Positions 26,171 to 35,870 of a stretch of 64,000 nt of DNA are shown piece after piece. Origin of the DNA: Helicobacter sp. NHP19-003 (lineage in GTDB: Bacteria; Campylobacterota; Campylobacteria; Campylobacterales; Helicobacteraceae); contig NZ_AP024814.1 of NCBI RefSeq assembly GCF_019703305.1, positions 124,001 to 188,000 of the forward strand, given 5' to 3'. The notes beneath the pieces are model-generated. The model was not told the origin of the DNA and searched no databases. It worked only from the letters and a program-made list of their open reading frames with translations. Made by a program: the position numbers and the translations under genes. Positions within the stretch are counted from its first letter, which is position 1. Each line of letters starts with the position of its first letter.

Positions 26171-27211
26171 TTAATCTATTTCTTCAGGCGCACTAGGCAC
26201 GCTAGGCTCAGCCAAAGCGGGGCGCTCAAAAAATTTACCCCTAATCCTTTCGGCGATCTCGTGGGCGAGTTCGGGCTCGTTTTTGAGCGTGAGTTTGGCC
26301 GCCTCTCTGCCTTGCCCTAGCTTTTTATCTTGGTAGCTAAACCACGCCCCGGATTTTTCCACAAAGTCTAACTTCACGCCATAGTCGATGAGCTCGCCCT
26401 CAAAGCTGATCCCACTGCCATACATCACATCAAATTCGGCTTCTTTAAAAGGCGGGGCGACCTTGTTTTTCACCACCTTGACCCGCACCCGATTGCCGAT
26501 GGGCTGTTCGTTTTGTTTGAGTGTGGCGATCCGTCTAATGTCGATTCGCACACTCGCATAGAATTTTAAAGCATTGCCCCCCGTGGTGGTTTCAGGGCTG
26601 CCATAGCCCATCGTACCGATTTTCATGCGGATTTGGTTGATGAAAATGAGCGTGGTGTTCATTTTGTGCAAAATGCCTGTGATTTTACGCAGAGCTTGGC
26701 TCATCAAACGGGCTTGCAAGCCCACATGCTGATCGCCCATGTCTCCCTCGATCTCAGCACGGGGCGTGAGCGCGGCCACAGAGTCGACCACGATCACATC
26801 CACCGCCCCCGTGCGCGCCAAAGTTTCTAAAATCTCTAGGGCTTCTTCACCCGTGTCGGGCTGAGAGATGAGCAAGTTATCAGTATCCACGCCTAATTTT
26901 TTGGCGTACTGCACATCTAAGGCATGTTCGGCATCGATGAAAGCGCAAGCCCCCCCATTTTTTTGCGCCTGCGCCACGACATGCAAGGTTAAGGTCGTTT
27001 TCCCGCTCGATTCAGGCCCATAAATTTCCACAATGCGCCCTCTAGGCACGCCCCCGATGCCTAAAGCCACATCTAGCCCTAAAGAGCCTGTAGAAATGCC
27101 CTCGATGTGCTCGACCTCCCGATCACCAAGGCGCATTAAAGCTCCCTTGCCAAAGGCTTTGTCAATTTGTTTAATGGCAGATTCGATCGCTTTTTGTTTT
27201 TGCTCGTCCAC
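26171..27211 (-). CDS. recA: Recombinase RecA
   Basis: 346 residues from a GTG at 27211 ([13 protein letters not shown]), preceded by AAAGGGG. The open frame extends 33 codons further upstream, but that part is not RecA-like. Motifs: [12 protein letters not shown] (Walker A), [19 protein letters not shown] (Walker B) and the L2 loop region [19 protein letters not shown]. It catalyses strand exchange and SOS-type regulation in bacteria that have LexA. It starts the recA-FtsB-like-AMIN unit. Confidence 0.96.
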   Translation of the reverse strand: MDEQKQKAIESAIKQIDKAFGKGALMRLGDREVEHIEGISTGSLGLDVALGIGGVPRGRIVEIYGPESSGKTTLTLHVVAQAQKNGGACAFIDAEHALDVQYAKKLGVDTDNLLISQPDTGEEALEILETLARTGAVDVIVVDSVAALTPRAEIEGDMGDQHVGLQARLMSQALRKITGILHKMNTTLIFINQIRMKIGTMGYGSPETTTGGNALKFYASVRIDIRRIATLKQNEQPIGNRVRVKVVKNKVAPPFKEAEFDVMYGSGISFEGELIDYGVKLDFVEKSGAWFSYQDKKLGQGREAAKLTLKNEPELAHEIAERIRGKFFERPALAEPSVPSAPEEID

Positions 27212-27240
27212 AAACACCCCTTTGCCAAAATTTAGCCCAA

Positions 27241-27249
27241 ATTCTAACA
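27241..27249 (-). promoter_or_regulatory. Extended -10 promoter for recA
   Basis: TG-T-TAGAAT on the minus strand, 29 bases before the recA GTG. Confidence 0.45.
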
Positions 27250-27352
27250 AAACAATGGCTAAAGTCAACTTAGAGTGGGGGCTGGCTTTAAACAAAGGTT
27301 TAACTTTCATGTGGCAGAATCGGGGCAGTTTTTTGTAAAATTTTAGGCAGGT

Positions 27353-27478
27353 ATGCGCGCTTACTTGAGCTTTATTTTCGCATTGTATTTATGTGGGTGT
27401 TTGCAACCCATGAAAGGTCCTGAAGCAGAGAAAGTGGATCGGCAAGTACAATGCGGTTTTGGCTCAAGTGGGTGCTAG
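27353..27478 (+). CDS. Small putative lipoprotein upstream of thrS
   Basis: 41 residues, [21 protein letters not shown] and onward, with a hydrophobic signal and a lipobox-like LCGC ending at residue 15 or 16. The remaining mature part is only about 25 residues and has two more cysteines. A TAAAAT box lies 12 bases upstream of the ATG. thrS starts 12 bases after its stop. H. pylori also has a small gene of unknown function just before thrS. It may be a real micro-lipoprotein or a decayed one. Confidence 0.4.
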   Translation: MRAYLSFIFALYLCGCLQPMKGPEAEKVDRQVQCGFGSSGC

Positions 27479-27490
27479 TTAAGGATTGAT

Positions 27491-29296
27491 TTGGCAGAAC
27501 AGATAGGCGTTAGGAAAGAGGGGGAGATTTATGATTTGCAGAGTTTGGCAGGCCACGAGGGCGAGGCGATCTACTTTGGCGACAACGACCAAGCTCTAGA
27601 GATCATTCGGCACTCTTGCGCCCACTTGTTGGCGCAGGCGATCAAACAACTCTACCCTGATGCGCAGTTTTTTGTGGGGCCTGTGGTGCAGGAGGGCTTT
27701 TACTACGATTTTAAGACCTCTTGCAAAATCAGCGAAGAGGATTTAGAGCGCATTGAAGAGCGTATGCGCACCATTGCTAAAAACAAGCACCCCATCACCA
27801 AGAGCACCATGACCCGCAAAGAGGCTTTAGAGAAGTTTAAAGACGACCCCTTAAAGCACGCCGTCATGTCAAGGATTGAGGGGGATAGCTTTAGCGTCTA
27901 TGCTCAGGGTGAATTTGAGGACTTATGCAGAGGCCCACACTTGCCCCACACGGGATTGCTCCAGCACTTTAAACTCACCAAATTAGCCGGGGCTTACTTA
28001 GGGGGCGATGAAAATGCCGAAATGTTGCAAAGGATTTACGGCATCGCCTTTGCCACCAAAGAGGCGTTAAAAGAATATTTATTCCAGCTAGAAGAGGCGA
28101 AAAAACGCGATCACCGCAAATTAGGGCAGGAATTGGGGCTGTTTTGCTTTAATGAGGATTTGGGGGCAGGGCTACCTATTTGGCTACCTAATGGCATGCG
28201 CCTACGCCAGAGGATTGAAAATCTGCTGTCTAAAGCCCTTTTAAAATACGGCTACGAGCCGGTGCGTGGGCCCGAGATTTTAAAAAGCTCTTTGTGGCAA
28301 ACGAGCGGGCATTACCAAAACTACAAAGAAAATATGTACTTCACCACGATCGATGAAGTGGAGTACGGCATTAAACCCATGAACTGCGTGGGGCACATTA
28401 AAGTCTACGAGCATGCCCTACGCTCTTATAAAGACCTGCCCCTACGCTTTTATGAATACGGCGTGGTGCACCGCCATGAAAAAAGCGGGGTCTTGCACGG
28501 GCTTTTGAGGGTGAGGGAATTTACGCAAGACGATGCGCATATCTTTTGCCGCTTCAGCCAAATCAAAGCCGAGGTGCTGGCGATTTTGGAGTTCACCAAA
28601 AAAGTCATGGGGGTCTTTGGCTTTAGCTATGAAATGGAGCTCTCCACCAAGCCTGAAAAACACATCGGAGAGGCGCACATTTGGGAGCAAGCCACAAACG
28701 CCCTAAAAGAAGCCCTAGAGGAGCAGAATATCCCCTTTGGCATCGATGAGGGCGGGGGGGCATTTTACGGGCCCAAGATCGACATCAAGATCACCGATGC
28801 GATCAAACGCAAATGGCAATGTGGCACCGTGCAAGTGGATATGAACTTGCCTGAGAGGTTTGCCCTAAACTACACAAACGAGCAAGACCAAGAGGAGAGG
28901 CCCGTGATGATCCACAGGGCGATCTTGGGCTCTTTTGAACGATTTATCGCCATTTTAACCGAACACTATGGGGGCAATTACCCCTTCTTCATCGCCCCCG
29001 TGCAGATCGCCTTAGTCCCTGTATCGCCCGAGCAAGTGGAGTATGCTAAAGCCTTGCAAGCCGAGCTGGTGGAAAAGGGCTTTTTTGTGCAGTTGGCTGA
29101 TAAAAACGAAACCTTGAGTAAGCGCATCCGCACCCTTGAAAAACAGAAAGTCCCCTTCATTGTGGTGTTGGGGCAACAAGAGGTGGCACAAGAGAGCGTG
29201 GCGGTGCGCGATCGCACCCTAGGGCAACAATACAGCCTAAGCAGGGCAGAATTTAAACAACAGATGGAGGCTAAAATGCAAGAGGTTAGTTTTTGA
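27491..29296 (+). CDS. thrS: Threonyl-tRNA synthetase
   Basis: 601 residues from a TTG start. It lacks most of the N-terminal TGS region of E. coli ThrS. The editing domain is present with [11 protein letters not shown] (HxxxH, near residue 37) and the CRGPHL zinc-like site. The class II core has motif 2 (RYYEYG-type [14 protein letters not shown]) and motif 3 ([21 protein letters not shown]), and the C-terminal anticodon-binding domain follows. It heads the thrS-infC-rpmI-rplT operon and overlaps infC by four bases. Confidence 0.96.
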   Translation: MAEQIGVRKEGEIYDLQSLAGHEGEAIYFGDNDQALEIIRHSCAHLLAQAIKQLYPDAQFFVGPVVQEGFYYDFKTSCKISEEDLERIEERMRTIAKNKHPITKSTMTRKEALEKFKDDPLKHAVMSRIEGDSFSVYAQGEFEDLCRGPHLPHTGLLQHFKLTKLAGAYLGGDENAEMLQRIYGIAFATKEALKEYLFQLEEAKKRDHRKLGQELGLFCFNEDLGAGLPIWLPNGMRLRQRIENLLSKALLKYGYEPVRGPEILKSSLWQTSGHYQNYKENMYFTTIDEVEYGIKPMNCVGHIKVYEHALRSYKDLPLRFYEYGVVHRHEKSGVLHGLLRVREFTQDDAHIFCRFSQIKAEVLAILEFTKKVMGVFGFSYEMELSTKPEKHIGEAHIWEQATNALKEALEEQNIPFGIDEGGGAFYGPKIDIKITDAIKRKWQCGTVQVDMNLPERFALNYTNEQDQEERPVMIHRAILGSFERFIAILTEHYGGNYPFFIAPVQIALVPVSPEQVEYAKALQAELVEKGFFVQLADKNETLSKRIRTLEKQKVPFIVVLGQQEVAQESVAVRDRTLGQQYSLSRAEFKQQMEAKMQEVSF

Positions 29297-29805
29297 GTAA
29301 GGATGTGCTGTTAAACGAGGCGATCCACTTTAAAGAAGTGCGCTGTGTGGGCGATGGAGGCGAACAATTTGGGATCATCTCTTCAAGCGAGGCATTAAAG
29401 ATCGCCCACAGCAGAGGGTTGGATTTGGTGCTGATCTCTGCGGGCGCAAAACCCCCCGTGTGCAAAGTCATGGACTATGGCAAGTTTTGCTACCAAAGCG
29501 AGAAAAAGCAAAAAGAAGCCAAGAAAAAGCAAAAGCAAATCGAGATCAAAGAGATCAAGCTCTCCACCCAGATCGCCCAAAACGACATCAATTATAAAGT
29601 CAAGCACGCTAGAGAGTTCATCGAGGCGGGCAAGCATGTCAAATTTAAAGTCGTGCTCAGGGGGCGGGAGAACAACGACCCTAAAGCCGGGCTAGCCGTC
29701 TTGCAAAAAGTGGGCGAGATGATGGGCGACATCGCCCACGCTGACAAAGAGCCTAAAACTGAGGGGCGTTTTGTCATGTGGCTTTTTGTTCCCCAGAAGA
29801 AGTAA
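29293..29805 (+). CDS. infC: Translation initiation factor IF-3
   Basis: 170 residues, starting with TTG in a TTGA overlap with the thrS stop. The N-terminal domain has [23 protein letters not shown], the linker is Lys-rich, and the C-terminal domain has [20 protein letters not shown] and [11 protein letters not shown]-3 splits ribosomes and checks the initiator codon. A rare non-ATG start is a known feature of infC in bacteria, where IF-3 itself discriminates against such starts; here TTG fits that self-control but this is inference. Confidence 0.95.
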   Translation: MSKDVLLNEAIHFKEVRCVGDGGEQFGIISSSEALKIAHSRGLDLVLISAGAKPPVCKVMDYGKFCYQSEKKQKEAKKKQKQIEIKEIKLSTQIAQNDINYKVKHAREFIEAGKHVKFKVVLRGRENNDPKAGLAVLQKVGEMMGDIAHADKEPKTEGRFVMWLFVPQKK

Positions 29806-29824
29806 ATTTTAAGAAAGGAGAACC

Positions 29825-30016
29825 ATGCCAAAGATGAAAACCAACCGCGGAGCGGCTAAACGCTTCAAGGTGAAAAAAAATCTCATCAAGCGGGGCAGTG
29901 CTTTTAAAAGCCACATTTTAACCAAAAAAAGCCCCCAGAGAAAAGCGAATTTAAACGCCCCCCACTATGTGCATGCGACAAATATGCGCTCTGTGGCTGG
30001 GCTTTTGTGCCAGTAG
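29825..30016 (+). CDS. rpmI: 50S ribosomal protein L35
   Basis: 63 residues, very basic, beginning [16 protein letters not shown] as L35 does. A strong AAAGGAG site precedes the ATG. It sits between infC and rplT in the usual order. Confidence 0.95.
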   Translation: MPKMKTNRGAAKRFKVKKNLIKRGSAFKSHILTKKSPQRKANLNAPHYVHATNMRSVAGLLCQ

Positions 30017-30101
30017 CCCTTAAGTTTTCCCCCTTCAAGGCTAGATGCCAAAAAGGGCAAGTTTCAAAAACACCTAAAAGGTCAAAGAGAAAAGGACATT
30101 C

Positions 30102-30452
30102 ATGAGAGTTAAAACAGGTGTGGTGCGCCGCCGCCGCCACAAGAAAATTTTAAAATTAGCCCGTGGTTTTTACAGCGGACGCAGGAAGCATTTTAGAAAA
30201 GCCAAAGAGCAACTCGAGCGCAGTTTATGCTACGCCTTTAGGGACCGCAAGCAGAAAAAACGCGAGTTTAGAAGCCTTTGGATCGTGCGCATCAACGCCG
30301 CCTGCCGCTTACACAACACGAGCTACTCCCGTTTCATGCACGCTTTAAAAAGCGCCAACATCGAGCTGGACCGCAAAATCCTAGCCGACATGGCGATGAA
30401 CGATGTGGCCGCTTTTGCCGCCTTGTGCGAACAGGTCAAAGCCCACCTCTAG
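30102..30452 (+). CDS. rplT: 50S ribosomal protein L20
   Basis: 116 residues, [20 protein letters not shown], the standard L20 N-terminal extension, with [20 protein letters not shown] in the globular part. L20 binds 23S rRNA early in assembly and represses its own operon in some bacteria. A hairpin with a T-run follows at 30461. Confidence 0.96.
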   Translation: MRVKTGVVRRRRHKKILKLARGFYSGRRKHFRKAKEQLERSLCYAFRDRKQKKREFRSLWIVRINAACRLHNTSYSRFMHALKSANIELDRKILADMAMNDVAAFAALCEQVKAHL

Positions 30453-30460
30453 CAAGCCCT

Positions 30461-30500
30461 AGCAATGGCACAAGTTGCCATTGCTATAAAAATTTTTTTT
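30461..30500 (+). terminator. Intrinsic terminator of the thrS-rplT operon
   Basis: A perfect 10-bp stem (agcaatggca / tgccattgct) with a 5-nt loop is followed by ataaaaa and eight Ts. It is the clearest intrinsic terminator in the window. Confidence 0.85.
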
Positions 30501-30560
30501 GTAACATTATTTTTTTCCAGCTTATTTCTTTGTTTTTTATGTTTTTTATTAACGCCATTA

Positions 30561-30569
30561 TGCTACAAT
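30561..30569 (+). promoter_or_regulatory. Extended -10 promoter for the OMP gene
   Basis: TG-C-TACAAT, 40 bases before the ATG at 30610, directly downstream of the terminator and an AT-rich stretch. Confidence 0.5.
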
Positions 30570-30609
30570 GGTGGCTCTGTAAATCAATTAAAATTGTGAG
30601 GAATCTAAA

Positions 30610-31555
30610 ATGAAAAGAACGATCGTGGCTATCCCTTTAGCGGCAACTTTGTTAAGTGCAGCGGACGAGCCAAAACCGGCAAAAACCCCACCCCCGAACC
30701 CGCCCCAGCGGTGCAAATGCAAAAGCCCGCAACCTCCCCAGCCCCCACCCAAGCCGTGCAGGCGCAAAACCCCTCACCCCCACAGCACAAAAAACCATCC
30801 CCGCTAGGGTGCGTGTAGGCACAACCCAGCATGGGGAAAGGAACGCCTTTTTTGTAGGGGCGGATTACCAGCTGGGTATGATGACCTCCAACGAACAGGC
30901 TTGTGCAAGTTCAGCACAGTGCAATGGTGCCCGCTCAGAAACCGATACCAGCATTAGCTGGGGCAATATGGGTAGCCAGAGCTTTAGGGGTGCCTTAAAC
31001 AGCCGCTCCCATGTAACCAATGGGTTTGGCATCATGGTTGGGTACAAACACTTCTTTAAAAAATTGCCCGAAGTTGGCTTGCGTTACTACGGGTTTTTTG
31101 ACTATGCCGGTACGGATTACCGCTACTATAAAACCCTGAATCCCAATGGTGATTGGGCGCAAAGCATTTACAACCCCACCAATATTTTCGCCTATGGGGT
31201 CGGTACGGATTTTCTCTTTAACCCTAAGAGGTTCAATAAAGAGAACTTCCACTTTGGCTTTTTTGCGGGCGTGGCGATTGGGGGGACTTCTTGGGGACCT
31301 ATGAACCGCTATTACCAAAGCTTAGTGGAAAACTACGGCGGACATCTTAGGGTGTCTAGCTTTAACTTCTTTTTCAATGGCGGGATTCGCTTTGGCACAA
31401 AACACAATGGCTTTGAGATTGGGATTAAAGTCCCCACAATCCCCACGAACTACTACGCTCTAAATTACTACTCTTCCGTTCACCCTGGTACGCCTTACAG
31501 GGCCAATTTACAACGCAACTTTGTCTTCTACTGGCGTTATCTCATCAGCTTCTAA
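30610..31555 (+). pseudogene. Outer-membrane protein (HorB-like position), frame-broken near the N-terminus
   Basis: The signal peptide (MKRTIVAIPLAATLLSAADE) is in one frame from 30610, but the barrel (FFVGADYQLGMMTSNEQ to FVFYWRYLISF, ending in Phe) is in another, open from 30656 to 31555. Between them, a third frame gives the most natural Pro/Ala/Gln-rich linker (PTPEPAPAVQMQKPATSPAP). So two single-base changes are implied, near the C-runs at 30686-30695 and at 30770-30781. The restored protein would be about 315 residues. It lies downstream of rplT like the H. pylori HorB-type OMP. Either it is switched off by slippage or the bases are miscalled. Only one strand of the barrel shows similarity I can judge, so HorB is a positional guess. 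Confidence 0.7.
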
Positions 31556-31722
31556 AGGTCATCACTTTTAAGAAAGCCCCCAGTAGGGGGGTTCCCTTGG
31601 GGATGAGTGGAGAGCATGCAACACTGGTGTGTGCCTTGGGCTTCAAACCCACAGAGCGTTTAGGTGTTCTAGACGCTGCAAAGTTCGATTCTTTGGCTCT
31701 CTCGCCACTACAAAGGTCATCT

Positions 31723-32565
31723 ATGCGAGAAATTTTTTTATGTTCCATCTCTAATGTCAGCAGTGGGGATTGCCCTGAAGATTGCGCCTACTGCACGCAA
31801 AGTGCCCACCACCAGGGCAAAATCCGCCGTTACAAGTACAAGAAGCCCGAAGAGGTCCTAGAGGAGGCGAAGTATTTGCACTCTTTGGGGGCTTTGGGCT
31901 TTTGCTTGGTTACATCCGGGCGGGGGCTTGATGATCAAAAATGTGAGTACATCGCTAGTCTTGCTGCAAGCATCAAAAAAGAAGTCCCCCATTTGCACCT
32001 CATCGCTTGCTGTGGGCGCGCAGATGTGGAGAGTTTAAAGCACCTCAAAAAACACGGGGTGGATAGCTACAACCACAATTTAGAAACTGCGCAAAACTTC
32101 TTCCCCCAAATTTGCACCACCCACACATGGGAAGAGCGCTTTGAAACTTGCGAGAACACCCTGAAGGCGGGCTTGCTCTTGTGTTCTGGGGGGATTTTTG
32201 GGCTGGGCGAGAGTTTTAACGATCGCATTGAGCTCTTACGCACCTTGCAATCCTTGACCCCTGCCACCACGCCCATCAACTTCTTCATCCCAAGCCCCTC
32301 GCTGCCCATTAAAGAAAAAGTCATGAGCGCAGAAGAAGCTCTAGAGTGCTTGAGTCTAGCCAAAGAGTTTTTGCCCAAAACCAAGCTCATGGTCGCTGGG
32401 GGCAGAGAAGTGGTCTTTGGCACAGATCAAAGAGAAATCTTTGATTGCGGGGTGGATGCGATTGTGCTGGGCGACTACTTGACGGCTAAGGGGGACGCGC
32501 CTAAAAAAGACTTAGAAATGCTTGCCAACTATGGGTTTGCCATCGCCACAAGTTGCGATGCCTAA
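31723..32565 (+). CDS. bioB: Biotin synthase BioB
   Basis: 280 residues from the ATG at 31723 (MREIFLCSISNVSSG), preceded by AAAGG. The frame is open back to 31597 but that part is not BioB-like. The radical SAM cluster is C17, C21 and C24 in CPEDCAYCTQS, and the second cluster region includes LIACCGRAD and YNHNLET. BioB inserts sulfur into dethiobiotin. bioD is 15 kb away. The 3' end overlaps yihY by 8 bp. Confidence 0.95.
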   Translation: MREIFLCSISNVSSGDCPEDCAYCTQSAHHQGKIRRYKYKKPEEVLEEAKYLHSLGALGFCLVTSGRGLDDQKCEYIASLAASIKKEVPHLHLIACCGRADVESLKHLKKHGVDSYNHNLETAQNFFPQICTTHTWEERFETCENTLKAGLLLCSGGIFGLGESFNDRIELLRTLQSLTPATTPINFFIPSPSLPIKEKVMSAEEALECLSLAKEFLPKTKLMVAGGREVVFGTDQREIFDCGVDAIVLGDYLTAKGDAPKKDLEMLANYGFAIATSCDA

Positions 32566-33397
32566 AAGGTTTTTAGAAGTTTTAGCGCAAATATGGGAGG
32601 GGGTTTTGGGCTTGATCTATGCGTGCGAGAATCTCATTAGCCCACGCCTAAAACACCGCTTTGAAGAAATGGCGGTGGTCTTTTACTACGCCTCTTCTCT
32701 CAGTTTTTACACGATTTTATCGCTTTCACCCATTTTATTATTTGTCGCTTTGGTGTTTGTGAGCCCCTTTGCCGAAACCTTTTCAGTAGAAAAGTTGTTT
32801 CTGCCCGACAGTCCAGACTTTATGAAGATGACCCGATCGTTTTTAAAATCCTTCACACAAAATAACCGCACTCTAGGTTTTATAGAAATCACCTCCATTG
32901 CGATCGCTTTCTTTTTATTCTGTGAAAACTACCGCTACATCGCCTCTAAGATTTTCAACGCCGAACCTAGAGATTACTTCAACTTCAAAGGGCGGCGTAT
33001 CTTTGTCTTTTGGGGCTTTGGCACAGGCATTGTTTTTATCTTGGTGCTGCCCTTGATTTTATTCTACGACCTGCAGGTGCAAAACCTCACCAAAGGGTGG
33101 CTGCTCTCTTTGTTGCATTGGTTAGGTACTTATTTATTCTTTTACCTGCTTTTCATCATCCCCACAAACAAATCCTTTAAACACCCCCTCACCCCCCTAT
33201 TTTGGAGCTTTATTACAAGTGTGTGTTGGAACTTGATGAAGTGGGGCTTTGTCTATTATGTCTTGTTTAACCGCACCTACCACGAGCTGTATGGTTCAGT
33301 GTCGATTCTGTGGTTTTTAATGTCTTACATTTATGTGTCGTGGTTGCTCTTACTCTTTGGCATGTATGCCTGTGCTGTGCGCGATGAAATGAGTTAG
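32558..33397 (+). CDS. YihY/RNase BN-type inner-membrane protein
   Basis: About 279 residues from the ATG at 32558 (MPKRFLEVLAQIW), overlapping the bioB stop; an upstream frame extension lies inside bioB. It has about six membrane helices, with FYYASSLSFYTILSLSPILL near the start and YGSVSILWFLMSYIYVSWLLLL near the end, which are typical of UPF0761/YihY. Early work called this family RNase BN, but that activity belongs to another protein; the role is unknown. It shares TTAG stops with convergent nusB. Confidence 0.85.
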   Translation: MPKRFLEVLAQIWEGVLGLIYACENLISPRLKHRFEEMAVVFYYASSLSFYTILSLSPILLFVALVFVSPFAETFSVEKLFLPDSPDFMKMTRSFLKSFTQNNRTLGFIEITSIAIAFFLFCENYRYIASKIFNAEPRDYFNFKGRRIFVFWGFGTGIVFILVLPLILFYDLQVQNLTKGWLLSLLHWLGTYLFFYLLFIIPTNKSFKHPLTPLFWSFITSVCWNLMKWGFVYYVLFNRTYHELYGSVSILWFLMSYIYVSWLLLLFGMYACAVRDEMS

Positions 33398-33795
33398 CTT
33401 TGTCTTTTAGACAAATGATCCAACACGGCATTCACCAATCTTGGGGCATTGTCCTCCCCATAGGCTTTAGCCAACTCAATGGCCTCATTGATCACCACCG
33501 CCGGCTTTGTTTGGGTGTGTAAAATCTCATACGCCCCTAGGCGCAAAATTGCGCGCTCCATGCACCCGATGCGCTTTAAATCCCAATCCTTTAAAAGCGG
33601 TTGCAAGGCAGCATCTAGGGCGTGCATCTGATCCAAAACCCCACCTAAAAGCTCTAGGGCAAAGCGTTGTTGGGCGTTTCTAATTTTCTTTTCTTCTAAG
33701 AGCGTGGGAGCGGCTTTGAGGACATCCGTATTGCCGCTATCAAAGGCGTAGAGCAAACCCGCCACCGCTTCTCTCGCTTGGCTTCTGGTTGCCAT
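33394..33795 (-). CDS. nusB: Transcription antitermination protein NusB
   Basis: 133 residues, all-helical: [18 protein letters not shown] at the start, then LKRIGCMERAILRLGAYEIL and VVINEAIELAKAYGEDNAPR, which are the RNA/NusE-binding face. It works with NusE in rRNA antitermination. It overlaps the ribH stop by one base; ribH-nusB coupling is common in bacteria. Confidence 0.94.
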   Translation of the reverse strand: MATRSQAREAVAGLLYAFDSGNTDVLKAAPTLLEEKKIRNAQQRFALELLGGVLDQMHALDAALQPLLKDWDLKRIGCMERAILRLGAYEILHTQTKPAVVINEAIELAKAYGEDNAPRLVNAVLDHLSKRQS

Positions 33796-34262
33796 TAAAA
33801 TGCAGTGTAGAGATTGAGGAGTTCGATGAGTGTGTCCATCGCCGCTGCCCCTTTATTGCCCGCTTTTGTGCCCGCCCTTTCTAGTGCTTGCTCTATGTTG
33901 TCTGTGGTGAGCAACCCAAAGCTCACGGGCAAGCCGTATTTTAGTGTTGTGTTGGCAATGCCCTTGGTCGCCTCCGCACTCACATAGTCAAAATGCGGCG
34001 TGCTGCCCCTAATCACCGCTCCTAGCACACAGACCCCATCGTATTTTTGTGAGTTTAAGAGCTTGTCTAGCACAAAGGGCAGCTCATACGCTCCGGGGAC
34101 TTTCACTAAGGTGAGATTCTTTAAATCCCCCCCATGCCGCCTAAAACTATCTAGTGCGCCCTCCACGAGGCGATCCGTGATTAAGTGGTTAAAACGGGCG
34201 GCTAAAATAGCGACCCTCTCACCCCCCCTTAAAACAAGCTGCCCTTCTAAGATTTGGTGCAT
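33795..34262 (-). CDS. ribH: 6,7-dimethyl-8-ribityllumazine synthase
   Basis: 155 residues. The active-site stretches are [43 protein letters not shown] and [18 protein letters not shown] with AGNKGAAA. It condenses the two riboflavin precursors, one made by RibBA at 49877-50908. It lies between kdsA and nusB. Confidence 0.95.
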   Translation of the reverse strand: MHQILEGQLVLRGGERVAILAARFNHLITDRLVEGALDSFRRHGGDLKNLTLVKVPGAYELPFVLDKLLNSQKYDGVCVLGAVIRGSTPHFDYVSAEATKGIANTTLKYGLPVSFGLLTTDNIEQALERAGTKAGNKGAAAMDTLIELLNLYTAF

Positions 34263-34272
34263 TTCGTGTCCT

Positions 34273-35103
34273 TTATGCGTTGTTTAGTGAAGCGTTGATT
34301 TCTTGCAAGACCAATAAATCCTGCACTAAGGGCAAGAGAGAAGAGATGGGTATCATGTTGGGCCCATCGCTTAGCGCCTCCTCTGGGTTGATGTGCGTTT
34401 CCATGAAAAACCCATCCACGCCCACGACCGCACTCGCCTTAGCTAAATAAGGTATAAAAGCCCCGCTCCCCCCGCTCTTGCCCCCAGCCGCCCCGGGCAT
34501 TTGCACGCTGTGGGTCGCGTCAAAAACCACAGGCGCAAAGGCACGCATCACCACCAAAGAGCGCATGTCCACAACCAAGTTGCCATACCCAAAGCTCGCC
34601 CCTCTTTCACATAAATAAATCCCATGTTCCAAACACGCTTGGTGAGTGGCTCTCTCGTGTTTGCTTTTAGCCCGCGTGTTTAGGGCTTTTAGGGCACTGT
34701 ATTGCATGTCCTTTGGGTGCATGAATTGCCCCTTTTTGATGTTCAGTGCGCTCTTGGTCTTGGCAGCCGCCACGATCAAATCCGTTTGGCGGCACAAGAA
34801 GGCGGGGATTTGCAAAGCATCGGCCACCTCAGCCACAGGGGCGGCTTGATGGGTCTCGTGTATGTCGGTGAGGATTTTATAGCCAAATTTGGATTTAATG
34901 CCCGCCAACATCTCTAAACCCTTAGCAAGCCCGGGACCCCTATAACTCTCTAGACTTGTGCGGTTTGCCTTGTCAAAGCTGGCTTTAAAATAAAAATCCA
35001 CCTTGGGGTCTAGGGCGATGGGGCGCAGTTTCAAGGCGATCTCTTCTAAGACTTCCATGCTCTCAATCACGCATGGACCGGCAATCAAAACGCTTTTCTT
35101 CAA
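34273..35103 (-). CDS. kdsA: KDO-8-phosphate synthase
   Basis: 276 residues. Motifs include [59 protein letters not shown] and [17 protein letters not shown]. It makes KDO-8-P for lipopolysaccharide. A Cys near the N-terminus and other residues would decide between metal-dependent and independent types; GPCVIES has the Cys also seen in both types. In H. pylori a carbonic anhydrase gene lies between kdsA and pyrF, but here the two are divergent neighbours. Confidence 0.95.
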   Translation of the reverse strand: MKKSVLIAGPCVIESMEVLEEIALKLRPIALDPKVDFYFKASFDKANRTSLESYRGPGLAKGLEMLAGIKSKFGYKILTDIHETHQAAPVAEVADALQIPAFLCRQTDLIVAAAKTKSALNIKKGQFMHPKDMQYSALKALNTRAKSKHERATHQACLEHGIYLCERGASFGYGNLVVDMRSLVVMRAFAPVVFDATHSVQMPGAAGGKSGGSGAFIPYLAKASAVVGVDGFFMETHINPEEALSDGPNMIPISSLLPLVQDLLVLQEINASLNNA

Positions 35104-35124
35104 ATATAACCCTTGTTTGGAGTG

Positions 35125-35133
35125 TGTTATAAT
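35125..35133 (+). promoter_or_regulatory. Extended -10 promoter for pyrF-panC
   Basis: TG-T-TATAAT, 36 bases before the pyrF ATG. Confidence 0.55.
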
Positions 35134-35168
35134 AGCGTTTTGTCTTAATATTTGGCTGAAAGGGTGCT

Positions 35169-35870
35169 ATGCAACTTTGTTTGGCTTTGGACTTGGACTC
35201 CAAGCGGGCGTGTTTAGATTTGCTTGAAAGCTTAAGGGGCTTAAAGTTGCTCGTCAAAGTGGGCTTGAGGGCGTTTGTGCGCGAAGGCCCCGGTTTGATC
35301 CACGAAATCCACAACATGGGCTTTAAAATTTTCTTGGATTTAAAATTGCACGACATCCCCAACACGATGGCGAGTGCCGTTTTAGAGTGCGCCCATTTGG
35401 GCGTGGACATGCTAACCTTGCACGCCAGCAGCGGCAAACCAGCCCTTTTAGCGGTCATGGAGCAAATACAGAGCTTAAAACAGCGCCCCAAAATTTTAGG
35501 CGTTACTCTGCTGACAAGCCTAGATGAAGCCCAAAGCCAAAGCCTGTATAACGCCCCCTTAGAGCGACACGCCCTGCACCTAGCTATGTTGTGCTTTGAG
35601 AGCGGGTTAGATGGCGTGGTTTGTTCCGTCCATGAGAGTTTAACCATTAAACAAGCCACAAGCCCCCACTTTTTGACTTTGACCCCGGGGATACGCCCCA
35701 ACTTGCAAGAAGTGCAGGATCAAAAGCGGGTGGGCTCACTGCAAGACGCTAAAATGGCCAAAGCGGATTTTATTGTGATTGGCCGCCCCATTTACAAATC
35801 CCCAAACCCCAAAGCCACCACCGCCCAAATCCTAGCAACCATGGAGAGTTTAGAGCATGCAAATTTGTAA
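35169..35870 (+). CDS. pyrF: Orotidine 5'-phosphate decarboxylase
   Basis: 233 residues. LALDLDS at the start, KVGLRAFVREG, the catalytic ILDLKLHDIPNT-type segment (FLDLKLHDIPNTM, Lys and Asp) and LTPGIRP near the C-terminus are typical. It makes UMP. panC starts inside its last 14 bases. Confidence 0.95.
   Translation: MQLCLALDLDSKRACLDLLESLRGLKLLVKVGLRAFVREGPGLIHEIHNMGFKIFLDLKLHDIPNTMASAVLECAHLGVDMLTLHASSGKPALLAVMEQIQSLKQRPKILGVTLLTSLDEAQSQSLYNAPLERHALHLAMLCFESGLDGVVCSVHESLTIKQATSPHFLTLTPGIRPNLQEVQDQKRVGSLQDAKMAKADFIVIGRPIYKSPNPKATTAQILATMESLEHANL

Noticed and set aside
31597-31722. N-terminal extension of bioB from 31597
   Set aside because: The extra 42 residues are not BioB-like, and a good ribosome site precedes the ATG at 31723.
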